Shown here: in pieces, positions 8,918-16,981 of the stretch
Numbering within the stretch: the stretch's first letter is position 1
Layout: the number at the start of each line of letters is the position of its first letter
Made by a program: the position numbers and the translations under genes
Notes under the pieces: generated by a model
Told to the model about the DNA's origin: nothing
Database searches by the model: none
What the model saw: the letters and a program-made list of their open reading frames with translations, nothing else
Source: Algisphaera agarilytica
GTDB lineage: Bacteria; Planctomycetota; Phycisphaerae; Phycisphaerales; Phycisphaeraceae
Assembly: GCF_014207595.1 (NCBI RefSeq)
Contig: NZ_JACHGY010000001.1
Span: 186,001 to 250,000, forward strand
Direction: 5' to 3'
DNA: 64,000 nt

Positions 8918-9940
8918 ATGGCAGAAGTCCTTGACCAGAATGAAGTTGACGCCCTGCTGGCCGCCGTGGATGCCGACGAGAGCGCTGCGGAAGCGTCCAA
9001 CGAGGCGAAGGTGTTTTCCACCCGCCGCCGCCCCGGCGACGAAGACCTCGAAATCCGCAGCTACGACTTCAAACGCCCCGAACGGGTCTCCAAGGACCAG
9101 ATGCGGGCCCTGGAAAACCTCCACGAGGCGTTCAGCCGGAACTTCGGGGCCGCCCTCTCAGGCTTCCTCCGCACGATTATGGAGGTCAAGGTCGCCAACA
9201 TCGAGCAGATGACCTTCAGCGAGTTCACCCACTCGCTGCCCAACCCGACCTGCTTCAATCTGCTGTCCTGCGATCCGCTGGAGGGCAACATCTGCTTCGA
9301 GATCAGCCCGCTGATCATCTACCCCGTCATCGACCGCCTGCTGGGCGGGTCCAACGCCGAGCTGTTCATCCCCCAGCGTCCGCTGACCGCGATCGAAAAC
9401 CGCCTGGTCAGTCAGATCCTGGCCCGGGCGATGACCGCGTTGCACGAGGCCTGGGCCAACATCATCGAGGCCGACTTCAAGCTCGAAGAGACCGAGTCCA
9501 ACCCCGCGCTGGTCCAGATCGTCCCGCCCAACGAGGTGGTCGTCGTGGTGGGCTTCGAGCTGAAGATGGGCAGCCGGGCGGGCACGATGAGCCTGTGCAT
9601 CCCATATGCCGTGATCGAGCCGGTCGTGGACAAGCTCAGCAGCCAATCCTGGTCGAGCTACAAGAAGCTCACCCGCGACGATCAGCTCCGCGAACGCATG
9701 GCCGGGTCGCTCGACTCGGCGCAAGTCGATGTCTCCGCCGTCATGGCCAACACCACCATGACCCTCCACGACCTGGTCAACCTCCAGGTCGGCGACCTCA
9801 TCCTCACCGACAAACCCGCCACTTCGCCGCTCGCGCTGACCGTCGAAGGCAAACGCAAGTTCATCGGCCAGCTAGGCCAACACCGCGGCAACCGCGCGTA
9901 CAAGGTGACGCGATCGATCCAGCCGAAGGACCGGGTGTGA
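8918..9940 (+). CDS. fliM: Flagellar motor switch protein FliM
   Basis: 340 residues, full family length. The N-terminal peptide LDQNEVDALLAA matches the EIDALL-type element that binds phosphorylated CheY. It is followed by the FliM middle domain (RRRPGDEDLEIRSYDFKRPERVSKDQMRALE, then FSEFTHSLPNPTCFNLLSCDPLEGN) and the C-terminal SpoA/FliN-like domain (VDVSAVMANTTMTLHDLVNLQVGDLI). FliM sits in the C-ring and sets rotation direction. No other flagellar gene is in the window, so fliM is isolated here. It implies a motile stage. Confidence 0.97.
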   Translation: MAEVLDQNEVDALLAAVDADESAAEASNEAKVFSTRRRPGDEDLEIRSYDFKRPERVSKDQMRALENLHEAFSRNFGAALSGFLRTIMEVKVANIEQMTFSEFTHSLPNPTCFNLLSCDPLEGNICFEISPLIIYPVIDRLLGGSNAELFIPQRPLTAIENRLVSQILARAMTALHEAWANIIEADFKLEETESNPALVQIVPPNEVVVVVGFELKMGSRAGTMSLCIPYAVIEPVVDKLSSQSWSSYKKLTRDDQLRERMAGSLDSAQVDVSAVMANTTMTLHDLVNLQVGDLILTDKPATSPLALTVEGKRKFIGQLGQHRGNRAYKVTRSIQPKDRV

Positions 9941-9975
9941 GGGAGTAGGGAGTAGGGAGTAGGGAGTAGGGAGTA
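9941..9975 (+). repeat. Heptanucleotide tandem repeat (GGGAGTA)x5
   Basis: Five exact copies of GGGAGTA directly after the fliM stop codon, ending in a partial GGGAA. Such short G-rich heptamer arrays occur in many bacterial intergenic regions and change copy number by slippage. Confidence 0.9.
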
Positions 9976-9996
9976 GGGAATCGTATTTCGAAAGCC

Positions 9997-10017
9997 CGCC
10001 GCTGCGTAGCTGCGGCG
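9997..10017. terminator. Hairpin downstream of fliM
   Basis: CGCCGC (9997-10002) and GCGGCG (10012-10017) form a 6-bp GC stem with a 9-nt loop, between the heptamer array and the next gene. No T-run follows. It may end fliM transcription weakly, or belong to a dispersed repeat family. Confidence 0.4.
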
Positions 10018-10035
10018 CGGCTCCTACCATCGCGT

Positions 10036-10626
10036 ATGCCCCCCACCTTCGCGATCGACCTCGGCAGCAAACTCGCGGGGACCACCGTCGTGGTCCAAGG
10101 CGACCCCGAAACCCAGACGCCCCTGTCCTTCCACGCCTCAGCGAAGAAGCAGGACGCCGACGCGATGATCGCGTCGCTGTTGAGCGCTCACCCCGCCGCC
10201 ACGGTCTACCTCGACGCCCCGCTCTCGCTGCCGGGCGTCTACCGCCAACTCGACGGCTTCGACGACTTCCACCTCCGCCGAGGCGACCGCGAACTCACCG
10301 CGATGTCCCCCATGTTCCTCGGCGGACTCACCGCCCGGGCCATGCGGCTCTCTGCGACGCACTCGCACTGCGTGTGGCACGAGGTCTACCCCGCCGCGCA
10401 AGCCAAACGCCTGGAACTTCCAAAGGATCAGTACAAAAAATCTACCGACGCGTTGCCTGAAATGACGCAGCAACTCGCCTCCTTGATCGGTGCCCCGTTT
10501 GATCGTCAAGTCGTCGCGACCTGGCACCACTTCGACGCCCTGCTCGCCTGGCTCACCGCCGAACGCCACGCAACAGGCGAAGCCCAAAGCTACGGGCACC
10601 CCGACGAAGGCGTCATCCTCGTCTAA
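10036..10626 (+). CDS. DUF429-like predicted RNase H-fold protein
   Basis: 196 residues. The opening FAIDLGSKLAGTT, the YLDAPLSLP strand and the EVYPAA block resemble the RNase H-like DUF429 family of predicted nucleases, whose members share D-G at strand 1, DAPL, EVYPAA and a C-terminal DALLAW-type helix. The candidate acidic centre is D8, D59-type in YLDAPL, and the D in HHFDALLAW. The biochemical function of the family is not established. There is no clear Shine-Dalgarno before the ATG. It ends 6 bp before the convergent DHOD-like gene. Confidence 0.72.
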   Translation: MPPTFAIDLGSKLAGTTVVVQGDPETQTPLSFHASAKKQDADAMIASLLSAHPAATVYLDAPLSLPGVYRQLDGFDDFHLRRGDRELTAMSPMFLGGLTARAMRLSATHSHCVWHEVYPAAQAKRLELPKDQYKKSTDALPEMTQQLASLIGAPFDRQVVATWHHFDALLAWLTAERHATGEAQSYGHPDEGVILV

Positions 10627-10632
10627 GCTGAT

Positions 10633-11445
10633 TCACCCCGCGACCAGCGCATCCGCCCGCTCGCGGATCGGCACCACACGTGCGTGGCTCACCAGCAAGA
10701 TCGGGCTCATCACGATCGTCCCGATCGCGTACGCATCCGCCCCCGCCGCTTGGTATTCGTCGAGCTCGGCCGCGCTGCGGATCCCGCCGCCGCCGATGAT
10801 CGCTACGTCTTGCCCCCACGGCAGGTCGCGGATCGCACGGATGCACTGCAACGCCACGGGCTTGAGCGGGTACCCGCTCATCCCCCCCGCCGGGACCGGC
10901 AGCGTGTTGCAGCAGTGAAACACCCGCACGCCCTGGTCGTAGGCCATCTGCGCCATCGCCTCATAATTCACCGGCGGCAGCTTCACGATCACCGGCACGC
11001 CCGTCGCCACCGCCCGCGTAAACAGATCCTCGGGCCAGTCGATGTGCCCGACATTCGGGCAGCTCATGTTCAACTCCATGCCCATCGGCTTCATCGCGGA
11101 CAGCCGCTCGATCAGGTCGAACCACTCGCCGTCGTTGAAGCCGTGGATCGACACCAGCTTGTCAGAGAGGTCGAGCTTGCCCGTGGCGACCTTCTTCTCG
11201 ACCCAGCCGATGCCGGGGTTGCGCAGCCCGATCTTGTTGATCCACGCGCGGGCCCGGGGGTAGTAGCGGACGGTCTTGAGGATCCGCCACACCCGGCCGG
11301 GCCGGTCCTCAACCGTAAACGTGCCCAGCGTGGCGGTGCAGCCCGAGGGCCGAATGTAGTTGCCGAACGGGGCCGAGACCGACAACGGCCTGATCCCGGG
11401 GACGACGGCTTGCAGGCGAGAAACTTGATCGGGGGATTCGCTCAT
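10633..11445 (-). CDS. Dihydroorotate dehydrogenase-like FMN TIM-barrel protein
   Basis: 270 residues from the ATG at 11445; the open frame continues upstream but only this start gives family-like sequence. Family blocks are ELNMSCPNVG (the Cys matches the class 1 catalytic Cys region), VPVIVKLPP, and the FMN phosphate site IIGGGGIRSAAELDEYQAAGADAYAIGT. It is shorter than the usual 300-340 residues, and the N-terminal part before LGTFTVEDRPG lacks the normal ASG/K-S-V-T substrate loop. It may therefore act on another substrate than dihydroorotate. It is divergent from comF with a 27-bp gap. Confidence 0.75.
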   Translation of the reverse strand: MSESPDQVSRLQAVVPGIRPLSVSAPFGNYIRPSGCTATLGTFTVEDRPGRVWRILKTVRYYPRARAWINKIGLRNPGIGWVEKKVATGKLDLSDKLVSIHGFNDGEWFDLIERLSAMKPMGMELNMSCPNVGHIDWPEDLFTRAVATGVPVIVKLPPVNYEAMAQMAYDQGVRVFHCCNTLPVPAGGMSGYPLKPVALQCIRAIRDLPWGQDVAIIGGGGIRSAAELDEYQAAGADAYAIGTIVMSPILLVSHARVVPIRERADALVAG

Positions 11446-11472
11446 GATCGGCTGGCGAGTATAACGAGACGT

Positions 11473-12186
11473 ATGCAACGGGTGTCCGGGTACCTGAAAA
11501 GCGTGTTGGACGAGGTGATGCCCCGCGGGGTGGCGGTCGCGTTGGACCAGGCCGAGGACTGGTCGGCCGACGCCGCCGAGCGGTATTGCCCGCGGTGTGG
11601 GGCCTCGGCCGGGCCGGGCGCGGTGACCGCCCGGGGATGTCCGTTCTGCCTCGACCAGACGATCCACTGGCACCGCCTCACCCGGCTCTCGGCCTACGCC
11701 GACCCGCTCGACGGCTGGATCAAGGCGATGAAGTTCGGCAAGCAGTGGAGCTGGGCGAGGTGGTTCGGCGAACAACTTGCCCAGCAACTCGGCAAGCCGC
11801 TGGATGAAAACAAACTCGTGGTCTGCCCGGTGCCGATGCCTTGGATGCGGCGGTGGTCGCGCGGGTTCAACCAGTCGCGGCTGATGGCCGAGGCGTTGGC
11901 GGATGTGCGCGGCTACCCGTGTCTCGAAGCGCTCAAACGCACCCGCCACACCGCGCCGCAGACGACGGTCGCGGCGTCACAACGCCCCGCGAACGTGCGC
12001 GGCTCGCTGGCGATGCGGCCCATCGACCTTACGGGATACGACGTGATTCTCGTCGACGACATCAAGACCACTGGATCGACGCTCAACGCTTGTGCGCGGC
12101 TACTCAAACAGGCCGGAGCCCGCAGCGTGCACGCCGCTGTCGCCGCGGTGGCGGACCCGAAAGGACAGCACTTCAAATCTTTGTAG
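11473..12186 (+). CDS. comF: ComF-family phosphoribosyltransferase
   Basis: 237 residues from the ATG at 11473. The N-terminal zinc ribbon has C39xxC42 and C56xxC59. A ComF linker follows (LSAYADPLDGWIKAMKFGKQ), then VVCPVPMPWMRRWSRGFNQS, and the type I PRTase loop VILVDDIKTTGST with the acidic pair that contacts PRPP. ComF proteins take part in natural transformation and in restart or repair of DNA synthesis; the substrate is unclear. The start follows the DHOD-like start by only 27 bp in the opposite direction, so the two share a promoter region. Confidence 0.93.
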   Translation: MQRVSGYLKSVLDEVMPRGVAVALDQAEDWSADAAERYCPRCGASAGPGAVTARGCPFCLDQTIHWHRLTRLSAYADPLDGWIKAMKFGKQWSWARWFGEQLAQQLGKPLDENKLVVCPVPMPWMRRWSRGFNQSRLMAEALADVRGYPCLEALKRTRHTAPQTTVAASQRPANVRGSLAMRPIDLTGYDVILVDDIKTTGSTLNACARLLKQAGARSVHAAVAAVADPKGQHFKSL

Positions 12187-12190
12187 TCAT

Positions 12191-12228
12191 TAGCCGCTTG
12201 CGGCTTAGCGCTAAGCCGCAAGCGGCTA
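12191..12228. repeat. Perfect 38-bp palindrome between convergent genes
   Basis: The arm TAGCCGCTTGCGGCTTAGC is followed immediately by its exact reverse complement, with no loop. It lies between the ends of comF and the oxidoreductase gene and can act as a terminator in both directions. The same 19-bp arm recurs at 26401-26453, which marks it as a dispersed REP-like element. Confidence 0.88.
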
Positions 12229-12233
12229 CGCGG

Positions 12234-13268
12234 TTACCACACCACCTCCACCTTGCGCCCCGCGTCGGCACTCTCCACCGCCGCGAGCACCATCGCCAGA
12301 CTCTTGATGTTGTCCTCGTACGGGCATTCGACCGACACCGCCCCATCCGACAGCACGTGCTCGGCAAACTGGCGAATCAGATAGCCGTGGCCCTCGTCGG
12401 CCATCTCGATAAGCGGGATGTCGACCTGCGTCTTCTCGCGGATGAACCCCTCAGTCTGGCCGGGCGTCACGACCTCGCACTTCATCGCGTCGGCCCCGTC
12501 CCAGGTGATCGTGCCCTTGGCCCCCACGATCCGCCAGTCGGCTTCCCACGTCGTGTCGCAGCCCTCGTTGCACCACGAACCGCGGTAGGTGTAGACGACG
12601 CCGTCGGTCATCTCGAAGATCGCCGTGGCACAGGCATGCCCGTCGTACCACGAGTGCTTGGGGTTCCACGCGTGGCAGTAGACGCTCACCGGATCGGCCC
12701 CCGAAACCTGCCGGGCGTTGTCGAACGTGTGGATCGCCATATCCAGCACCAGCGGGTGGGCCATCGCGTCGCGGAAGCCGCCGAAGTGGGCGCCGATGTA
12801 GAAATCGCTGTGCAGCTCCGCGAGATCACCGATCCCGTCCGCCGCGACAAACTTTTCGAGTGACTTGAACCCCACAAGCGGCCGACGCGTCTGCGTCACC
12901 GCGTAGGTCTTGCCCGAGGCCTTTGCCGCCGCGACCATCGCCCGGGCTTTATCGAGCGTGTCGCTCATCGGCTTCTCGCCCAGTACGTGACACCCCAACT
13001 CAAGCGCCTCGATCGTCACCTTGTCGTGAGCCACGGGCACCGTCACGTCGAACACCGCGTCCGCGCCGGTCGCCTCGACCGCGGCCTTGAGCGAGTCGAA
13101 GACCAGATCGTGCGAAAGCTCGAACCAGTCCGCCATCGCGACCGCCGCGTCGCGGTTCAGATCGACCAGTCCAACCAATTCGATCGTGTCGAGTTCCACC
13201 GCGTGCTTGACCCACTCACGGGCCATGCCGCCGCAGCCGACCACCACCGTCTTCATCTTCGACGCCAT
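12234..13268 (-). CDS. Gfo/Idh/MocA-family NAD(P)-dependent oxidoreductase
   Basis: 344 residues from the ATG at 13268, with AGGAG 6 nt upstream; a longer in-frame start was rejected. The N-terminal Rossmann motif is VVVGCGGMAREWV, and the EKP motif is in LGEKPMSD, where the Lys is the usual catalytic residue. The C-terminal alpha/beta domain continues with MAHPLVLDMAIHTFDNAR. Members oxidise or reduce sugar, inositol or amino-sugar hydroxyls; the substrate cannot be named from sequence. It is followed by a palindrome shared with comF, and stands apart from other sugar genes. Confidence 0.9.
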   Translation of the reverse strand: MASKMKTVVVGCGGMAREWVKHAVELDTIELVGLVDLNRDAAVAMADWFELSHDLVFDSLKAAVEATGADAVFDVTVPVAHDKVTIEALELGCHVLGEKPMSDTLDKARAMVAAAKASGKTYAVTQTRRPLVGFKSLEKFVAADGIGDLAELHSDFYIGAHFGGFRDAMAHPLVLDMAIHTFDNARQVSGADPVSVYCHAWNPKHSWYDGHACATAIFEMTDGVVYTYRGSWCNEGCDTTWEADWRIVGAKGTITWDGADAMKCEVVTPGQTEGFIREKTQVDIPLIEMADEGHGYLIRQFAEHVLSDGAVSVECPYEDNIKSLAMVLAAVESADAGRKVEVVW

Positions 13269-13295
13269 CGCAACTCCTGGGCGGGAATATTCAAC

Positions 13296-13358
13296 GTAGG
13301 GTGGGCACCGCCCACCACCAAGCATTTCGAAACTCTGCAGTGGGCGGTGCCACCCTAC
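13296..13358. repeat. Long inverted repeat between pheT and the oxidoreductase gene
   Basis: The left arm GTAGGGTGGGCACCGCCCAC (13296-13315) matches the reverse complement of the right arm at 13340-13358 except for one missing C. The spacer is 24 nt. It lies just downstream of the pheT stop, so it may terminate pheT, but its form is that of a dispersed palindromic repeat. Confidence 0.8.
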
Positions 13359-13374
13359 CGCAACGGCCCGAAGC

Positions 13375-15429
13375 TCAGCCGCGCAGCTCGGCCCCGACCG
13401 CTTCGGTCAGCGACTTGAGCACCGCTGCGACCTGCGGGTCGACCTGATCGTGACGCAAGGTCGTGGCGGGATCACGGAACGCCATCCGCAGACTCACGCT
13501 CTTCTTGCCCTTGGCGATGGGCTTGCCGCGGTACACGCCGATGAACGCGAGGTCTTCCATCATCTCCGGCTTCGCCGCGACGACGGCCGACTCGACCTGC
13601 GACCACGACACACCCTCATCAACGATCACCGACAAATCACGCTCAATGCCCGGGAACTTCGGCAGCGCCCCCACCTCACGCACCGGCGGGAACAACGCCA
13701 GGAGCGCCGCCAAATCCAACTCGGCTGCGACCTGGGCCGTCTGCACATCGAACCGGTCGCGTGTCTTGTCGCCGATCAGGCCCATGACGCCCACCGCTGT
13801 GTCGCCGACGAAGACCGTACCCGCCGCGGAGAACTCGCCGCCATTTTCGATCGGCTCGACGCGGACCGTGCCCAAGGCTTTCGCCCCGCCCAGCGCTTCG
13901 ACGACCTCGTCGATACCACCACGCAGTTCACGCAACGCCTCATCGACATCTTCCGCGTCACGCAGCATCGCCAGCATCACCGTCTCGACGGTTTGGCCGT
14001 CCACGACCTTCCACGTCGATGCGGTCTCGAACAGGCGGACGCCGTGGTTGCCCGCATCCTGGTTCAGCTTCCGGCAGGACAGCAAGCTCGGCAGCGCCGA
14101 CGGCCGGAGCATCGGCTCGTCTTTCTTGTGGTCGCCTTCGAGCATCAATGGTTCGGCCCCGTCGGGCAGGAACGGCTTGGCCAACTTCGGCCGGATGAAG
14201 CTGAAGGTGATCGTCTCGTGGTAGCCGTGGGCGACCATGACGTCGCCGATGGCCCTCTTCGCCTGCACGGTGGCCTGCGGCGGCTTGGCGATGAGCTCGA
14301 GCTTGGGCTTGATCGGGATCGCGTCCATGCCGTGGAGGCGGGCGATCTCTTCGATCAGGTCGACTTCACGTAACAGGTCGAGACGGAACGTCGGGATCAT
14401 CGCGGTGACGGTTTCGCCGTCGGCCGCGGCGTTGAGCCCGATACGGTTGAGGTAGTCTGCCTGCTGCTCGGCCGAGAGGTCCAGCCCCAGCAGCTGCCGG
14501 CAACGCTCGGCCCGCAGCGACAGCATGGCGGGCTCGTTCTCCTGGTCCGCCAACGGCCCGACGCGGATCACGCCGTCCGCCAGCGTGCCGCCCGCGAGTT
14601 CAACGATCAGTGCGGCAGCGCGTCGGCTGGCGGTGCCCACGCCGACCGGATCCACGCCACGCTCGAAGCGGAAACTCGAATCGCTGGCGAGCTTGAGCGC
14701 CCGGCTGGTCTTGCGGACCTGAAGCGGCTCGAAGATCGCCGACTCCAGCAAGATGTCGGTCGTCTCCTCGCCGACCTCCGAATCCAGCCCGCCCATCACG
14801 CCCGCCACGGCCTGGGGTTTCTCGGCGTCAGCAATCACCAGCATGCCTTCACGCAGCTCGTGCTTCGTGCCGTCGATCGCGTTGAACTTTTCGCCCTTGG
14901 TCGCGCCACGCACGACGACTTTCCGGCCCGCCAATTTGCCCATGTCGAAAGCGTGCAGCGGCTGGCCGAGTTCGAGCAGCAAGAGGTTGGTCACGTCCAC
15001 GACGTTGTTCACGCTGCGGAGCCCGACCGCTTCGAGCTTGGCGACCAGCCAATCCGGGCTCGGGCCGACCTTCACGCCGGTGATCACGCGGGCGGTGTAC
15101 AGCGGGCAGGCCTCGGGCTGGGTGCTGTGATCCACGCTGGTCAACGACTCGACCGATTCGCTGCCCGCGTCCGGCAGCTCGGCCGGGGGACGCTTGAGCT
15201 CGGCCCCGGTCGCCGCCGCGACCTCACGGGCCACGCCGACGTGGCTGAGGCAGTCGCCGCGGTTGGAAGTGACCTCGACATCGAACATGACATCGCCCTT
15301 GGCCGGGCCCTCGTCGATCTCGATGGTGTCTTCGATCGGGAAGCCGTGGCCGGTCAAGAGGTCGTCCACCGCGTCATGGGCGACGGGGGTGCCGAGGTAG
15401 TCGTTGAGCCAGTTCAGACTGATTTTCAT
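13375..15429 (-). CDS. pheT: Phenylalanyl-tRNA synthetase beta subunit
   Basis: 684 residues, shorter than the usual near 800 because the EMAP/tRNA-binding domain inserted after the first segment is missing. Present are the B1 start (MKISLNWLNDYLGTP), the B3/4 editing domain (NNVVDVTNLLLLELGQPLHAFD), the B5 domain, the catalytic-like core (YHETITFSF, FETASTW) and the C-terminal FDX-ACB anticodon-binding domain (FPGIERDLSVIVDEGVSWSQVE to VSLRMAFRDPATTLRHDQVD). The alpha subunit gene pheS is not adjacent. The short form occurs in several bacterial phyla. Confidence 0.97.
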   Translation of the reverse strand: MKISLNWLNDYLGTPVAHDAVDDLLTGHGFPIEDTIEIDEGPAKGDVMFDVEVTSNRGDCLSHVGVAREVAAATGAELKRPPAELPDAGSESVESLTSVDHSTQPEACPLYTARVITGVKVGPSPDWLVAKLEAVGLRSVNNVVDVTNLLLLELGQPLHAFDMGKLAGRKVVVRGATKGEKFNAIDGTKHELREGMLVIADAEKPQAVAGVMGGLDSEVGEETTDILLESAIFEPLQVRKTSRALKLASDSSFRFERGVDPVGVGTASRRAAALIVELAGGTLADGVIRVGPLADQENEPAMLSLRAERCRQLLGLDLSAEQQADYLNRIGLNAAADGETVTAMIPTFRLDLLREVDLIEEIARLHGMDAIPIKPKLELIAKPPQATVQAKRAIGDVMVAHGYHETITFSFIRPKLAKPFLPDGAEPLMLEGDHKKDEPMLRPSALPSLLSCRKLNQDAGNHGVRLFETASTWKVVDGQTVETVMLAMLRDAEDVDEALRELRGGIDEVVEALGGAKALGTVRVEPIENGGEFSAAGTVFVGDTAVGVMGLIGDKTRDRFDVQTAQVAAELDLAALLALFPPVREVGALPKFPGIERDLSVIVDEGVSWSQVESAVVAAKPEMMEDLAFIGVYRGKPIAKGKKSVSLRMAFRDPATTLRHDQVDPQVAAVLKSLTEAVGAELRG

Positions 15430-15509
15430 AGGGCCGAGAGTTTACCCGCCCCCGCCCGGCATCGCAGGGCAACCCACTTTCACACGCTTCACCGCTAACA
15501 TGCGGGATC

Positions 15510-16028
15510 ATGCTACTCCGCCGCCCCACTGCCCTATCGCCCGCCTGGCTCACCGCGGTGCTGCTGTGCGCGGGCGTGCTGGGTTTGGTCGGCTGTGAAT
15601 CGGCCGAGCGGCAGGCCGTGATCGAGGCCACCGCCTACCCACCGGACTTCACGCTCGAATTCTTCGTGCAGTCCCAGCCCTGGCCCGGCGAAACCCCCGC
15701 CCCCGACGAGCGACCCGCCCAGCACACCGTGACCCCCGACCGTACGCTCCGTGCCGCCCTGGGCCCGGGCGTCTCCCCGAAATTCCACCCGCCCGCCACC
15801 GCCACGCTCTCGCCCACCGACATGGCCGGGCTCTACCGGTTGGCCGAGCAAGCCGCGGCCCACGAGGCCACGCTGGTCCCCATGTCCGGGTCGTCCCACC
15901 CCGAGGTCGTCTACCGCCTGTCAATCACCGCCCGCGACCAAACCACCGACCTCCGCACCACCCCCGACCGCAATCCCCCCGCCAAACAGCTCCTGGACCG
16001 CCTGATCGAGCTCCGCGGCGGACGTTGA
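15510..16028 (+). CDS. Small lipoprotein of unknown function
   Basis: 172 residues. The N-terminal hydrophobic segment ends in LVGC (Cys near residue 30), a good lipobox, so the mature protein is probably lipid-anchored. The rest is Pro- and Thr-rich with a short region (FTLEFFVQSQPWP, VVYRLSITARD) that may form strands. No family recognised. It is divergent from pheT and 79 bp upstream of rpoZ on the same strand. Confidence 0.7.
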   Translation: MLLRRPTALSPAWLTAVLLCAGVLGLVGCESAERQAVIEATAYPPDFTLEFFVQSQPWPGETPAPDERPAQHTVTPDRTLRAALGPGVSPKFHPPATATLSPTDMAGLYRLAEQAAAHEATLVPMSGSSHPEVVYRLSITARDQTTDLRTTPDRNPPAKQLLDRLIELRGGR

Positions 16029-16107
16029 CGGTTTTCCGGGATTTGCCTACAATCTTGGATTCCCTCAACCCTCACCCGGCCCATCGGCCCAGGCCCCGGA
16101 GTCCCCC

Positions 16108-16317
16108 ATGATCGAAGCTCTCAAAGACGACACCGTGATCAACGCCCTCGGCGGACGCTTCAAGTTCACCTCGCTGGTCCAGCACCGCGTCCGTGAACTC
16201 ATGGACGGCGACCGCCCGCTGGTCGAACGCAACGGCCGCACCGACTTCGAAGTCGCCGTGCAGGAAGTCGTCGAAGGTAAGATCACCCTCGAGCTCCCCG
16301 CCGAAGACGAAGAGTAA
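16108..16317 (+). CDS. rpoZ: RNA polymerase omega subunit
   Basis: 69 residues. The block LGGRFKFTSLVQHRVRELMDG followed by FEVAVQEVVEGKI matches the RpoZ core (FxLVxxAxxRxxxL and the later AxxEixxGKI helix). It binds RNA polymerase beta-prime and helps assembly. Shine-Dalgarno GGAG lies about 6 nt before the ATG. The neighbour coaC is the usual rpoZ partner, which supports the call for such a small protein. A strong terminator follows. Confidence 0.85.
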   Translation: MIEALKDDTVINALGGRFKFTSLVQHRVRELMDGDRPLVERNGRTDFEVAVQEVVEGKITLELPAEDEE

Positions 16318-16343
16318 ACCTCTTCCCTCAACCGAATTCCATG

Positions 16344-16378
16344 AAGCCCACCGGTGAAATCATCGGTGGGCTTTTTCG
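16344..16378 (+). terminator. Rho-independent terminator after rpoZ
   Basis: AAGCCCACCG (16344-16353) pairs perfectly with CGGTGGGCTT (16364-16373) around a 10-nt loop, and the run CTTTTTCG follows. It separates rpoZ from coaC, so coaC either has its own promoter or depends on read-through. Confidence 0.88.
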
Positions 16379-16396
16379 TTGCTCTACAATGGTGGC

Positions 16397-16981
16397 ATGC
16401 CCGAAGACGCCTCCAACCTCGCCGGCCGCAAGATTCTCGTCGCCCTCACCGGCGGGATCGCCGCGTACAAGACCGCCACGCTCGTCAGCCGCCTCGCCCA
16501 AGCCGGGGCCGAGGTCCGCGTGATCATGACCGAGGCGGCCACGAAGTTCATCACCCCACTCACGCTCCAGTCCCTGTCGGGCCACCCCGTACTCACCAGC
16601 ATGTGGCAACACGACGACCGCCCCGACTCCCAACACGTCGGCCTCGCCCGCTGGTGCGACCAGATGGTCATCGCCCCCTGCTCCGCCGACATGCTCGCCA
16701 AGCTCGCCGCCGGACTCACCCCCGACTTGGTCAGCCTCACCGTCTGCGCCCTGCCCAGCGACACCCCGCTGCTCGTCGCCCCCGCGATGAACGCCGACAT
16801 GTGGGACTCACCGATCGTGCAACGCAATCTGCAAACCCTGCGCGACCTCCTGCCCAACTTCAACGAAGTCGGCCCCGCCAAGGGTTGGCAGGCCTGTCGC
16901 ACGAGTGGGAGCGGGCGGATGAGCGAGGCCGATGAAATCAAGCGAAGCCTAGTCGATATATCCATCGGTACTGATGAATGA
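16397..16981 (+). CDS. coaC: Phosphopantothenoylcysteine decarboxylase (CoaC-type flavoprotein)
   Basis: 194 residues from the ATG at 16397. FMN-binding start KILVALTGGIAAYK, catalytic His H80 (DSQHVGLARW), the PAMN substrate motif (129-132) and C167 in ACRTSGSGRM are all present, so the decarboxylase half of CoA synthesis is intact. The CoaB ligase half, normally fused behind it, is missing, so CoaB must be encoded elsewhere. The next gene overlaps its stop by 4 bp. Confidence 0.93.
   Translation: MPEDASNLAGRKILVALTGGIAAYKTATLVSRLAQAGAEVRVIMTEAATKFITPLTLQSLSGHPVLTSMWQHDDRPDSQHVGLARWCDQMVIAPCSADMLAKLAAGLTPDLVSLTVCALPSDTPLLVAPAMNADMWDSPIVQRNLQTLRDLLPNFNEVGPAKGWQACRTSGSGRMSEADEIKRSLVDISIGTDE

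Noticed and set aside
9941-9975. CRISPR-like repeat array
   Set aside because: Seven-base units directly in tandem without spacers, and no cas genes; a simple tandem repeat.
15194-15400. Small plus-strand frame opposite the pheT N-terminus
   Set aside because: Antisense shadow of a conserved coding region without start context.
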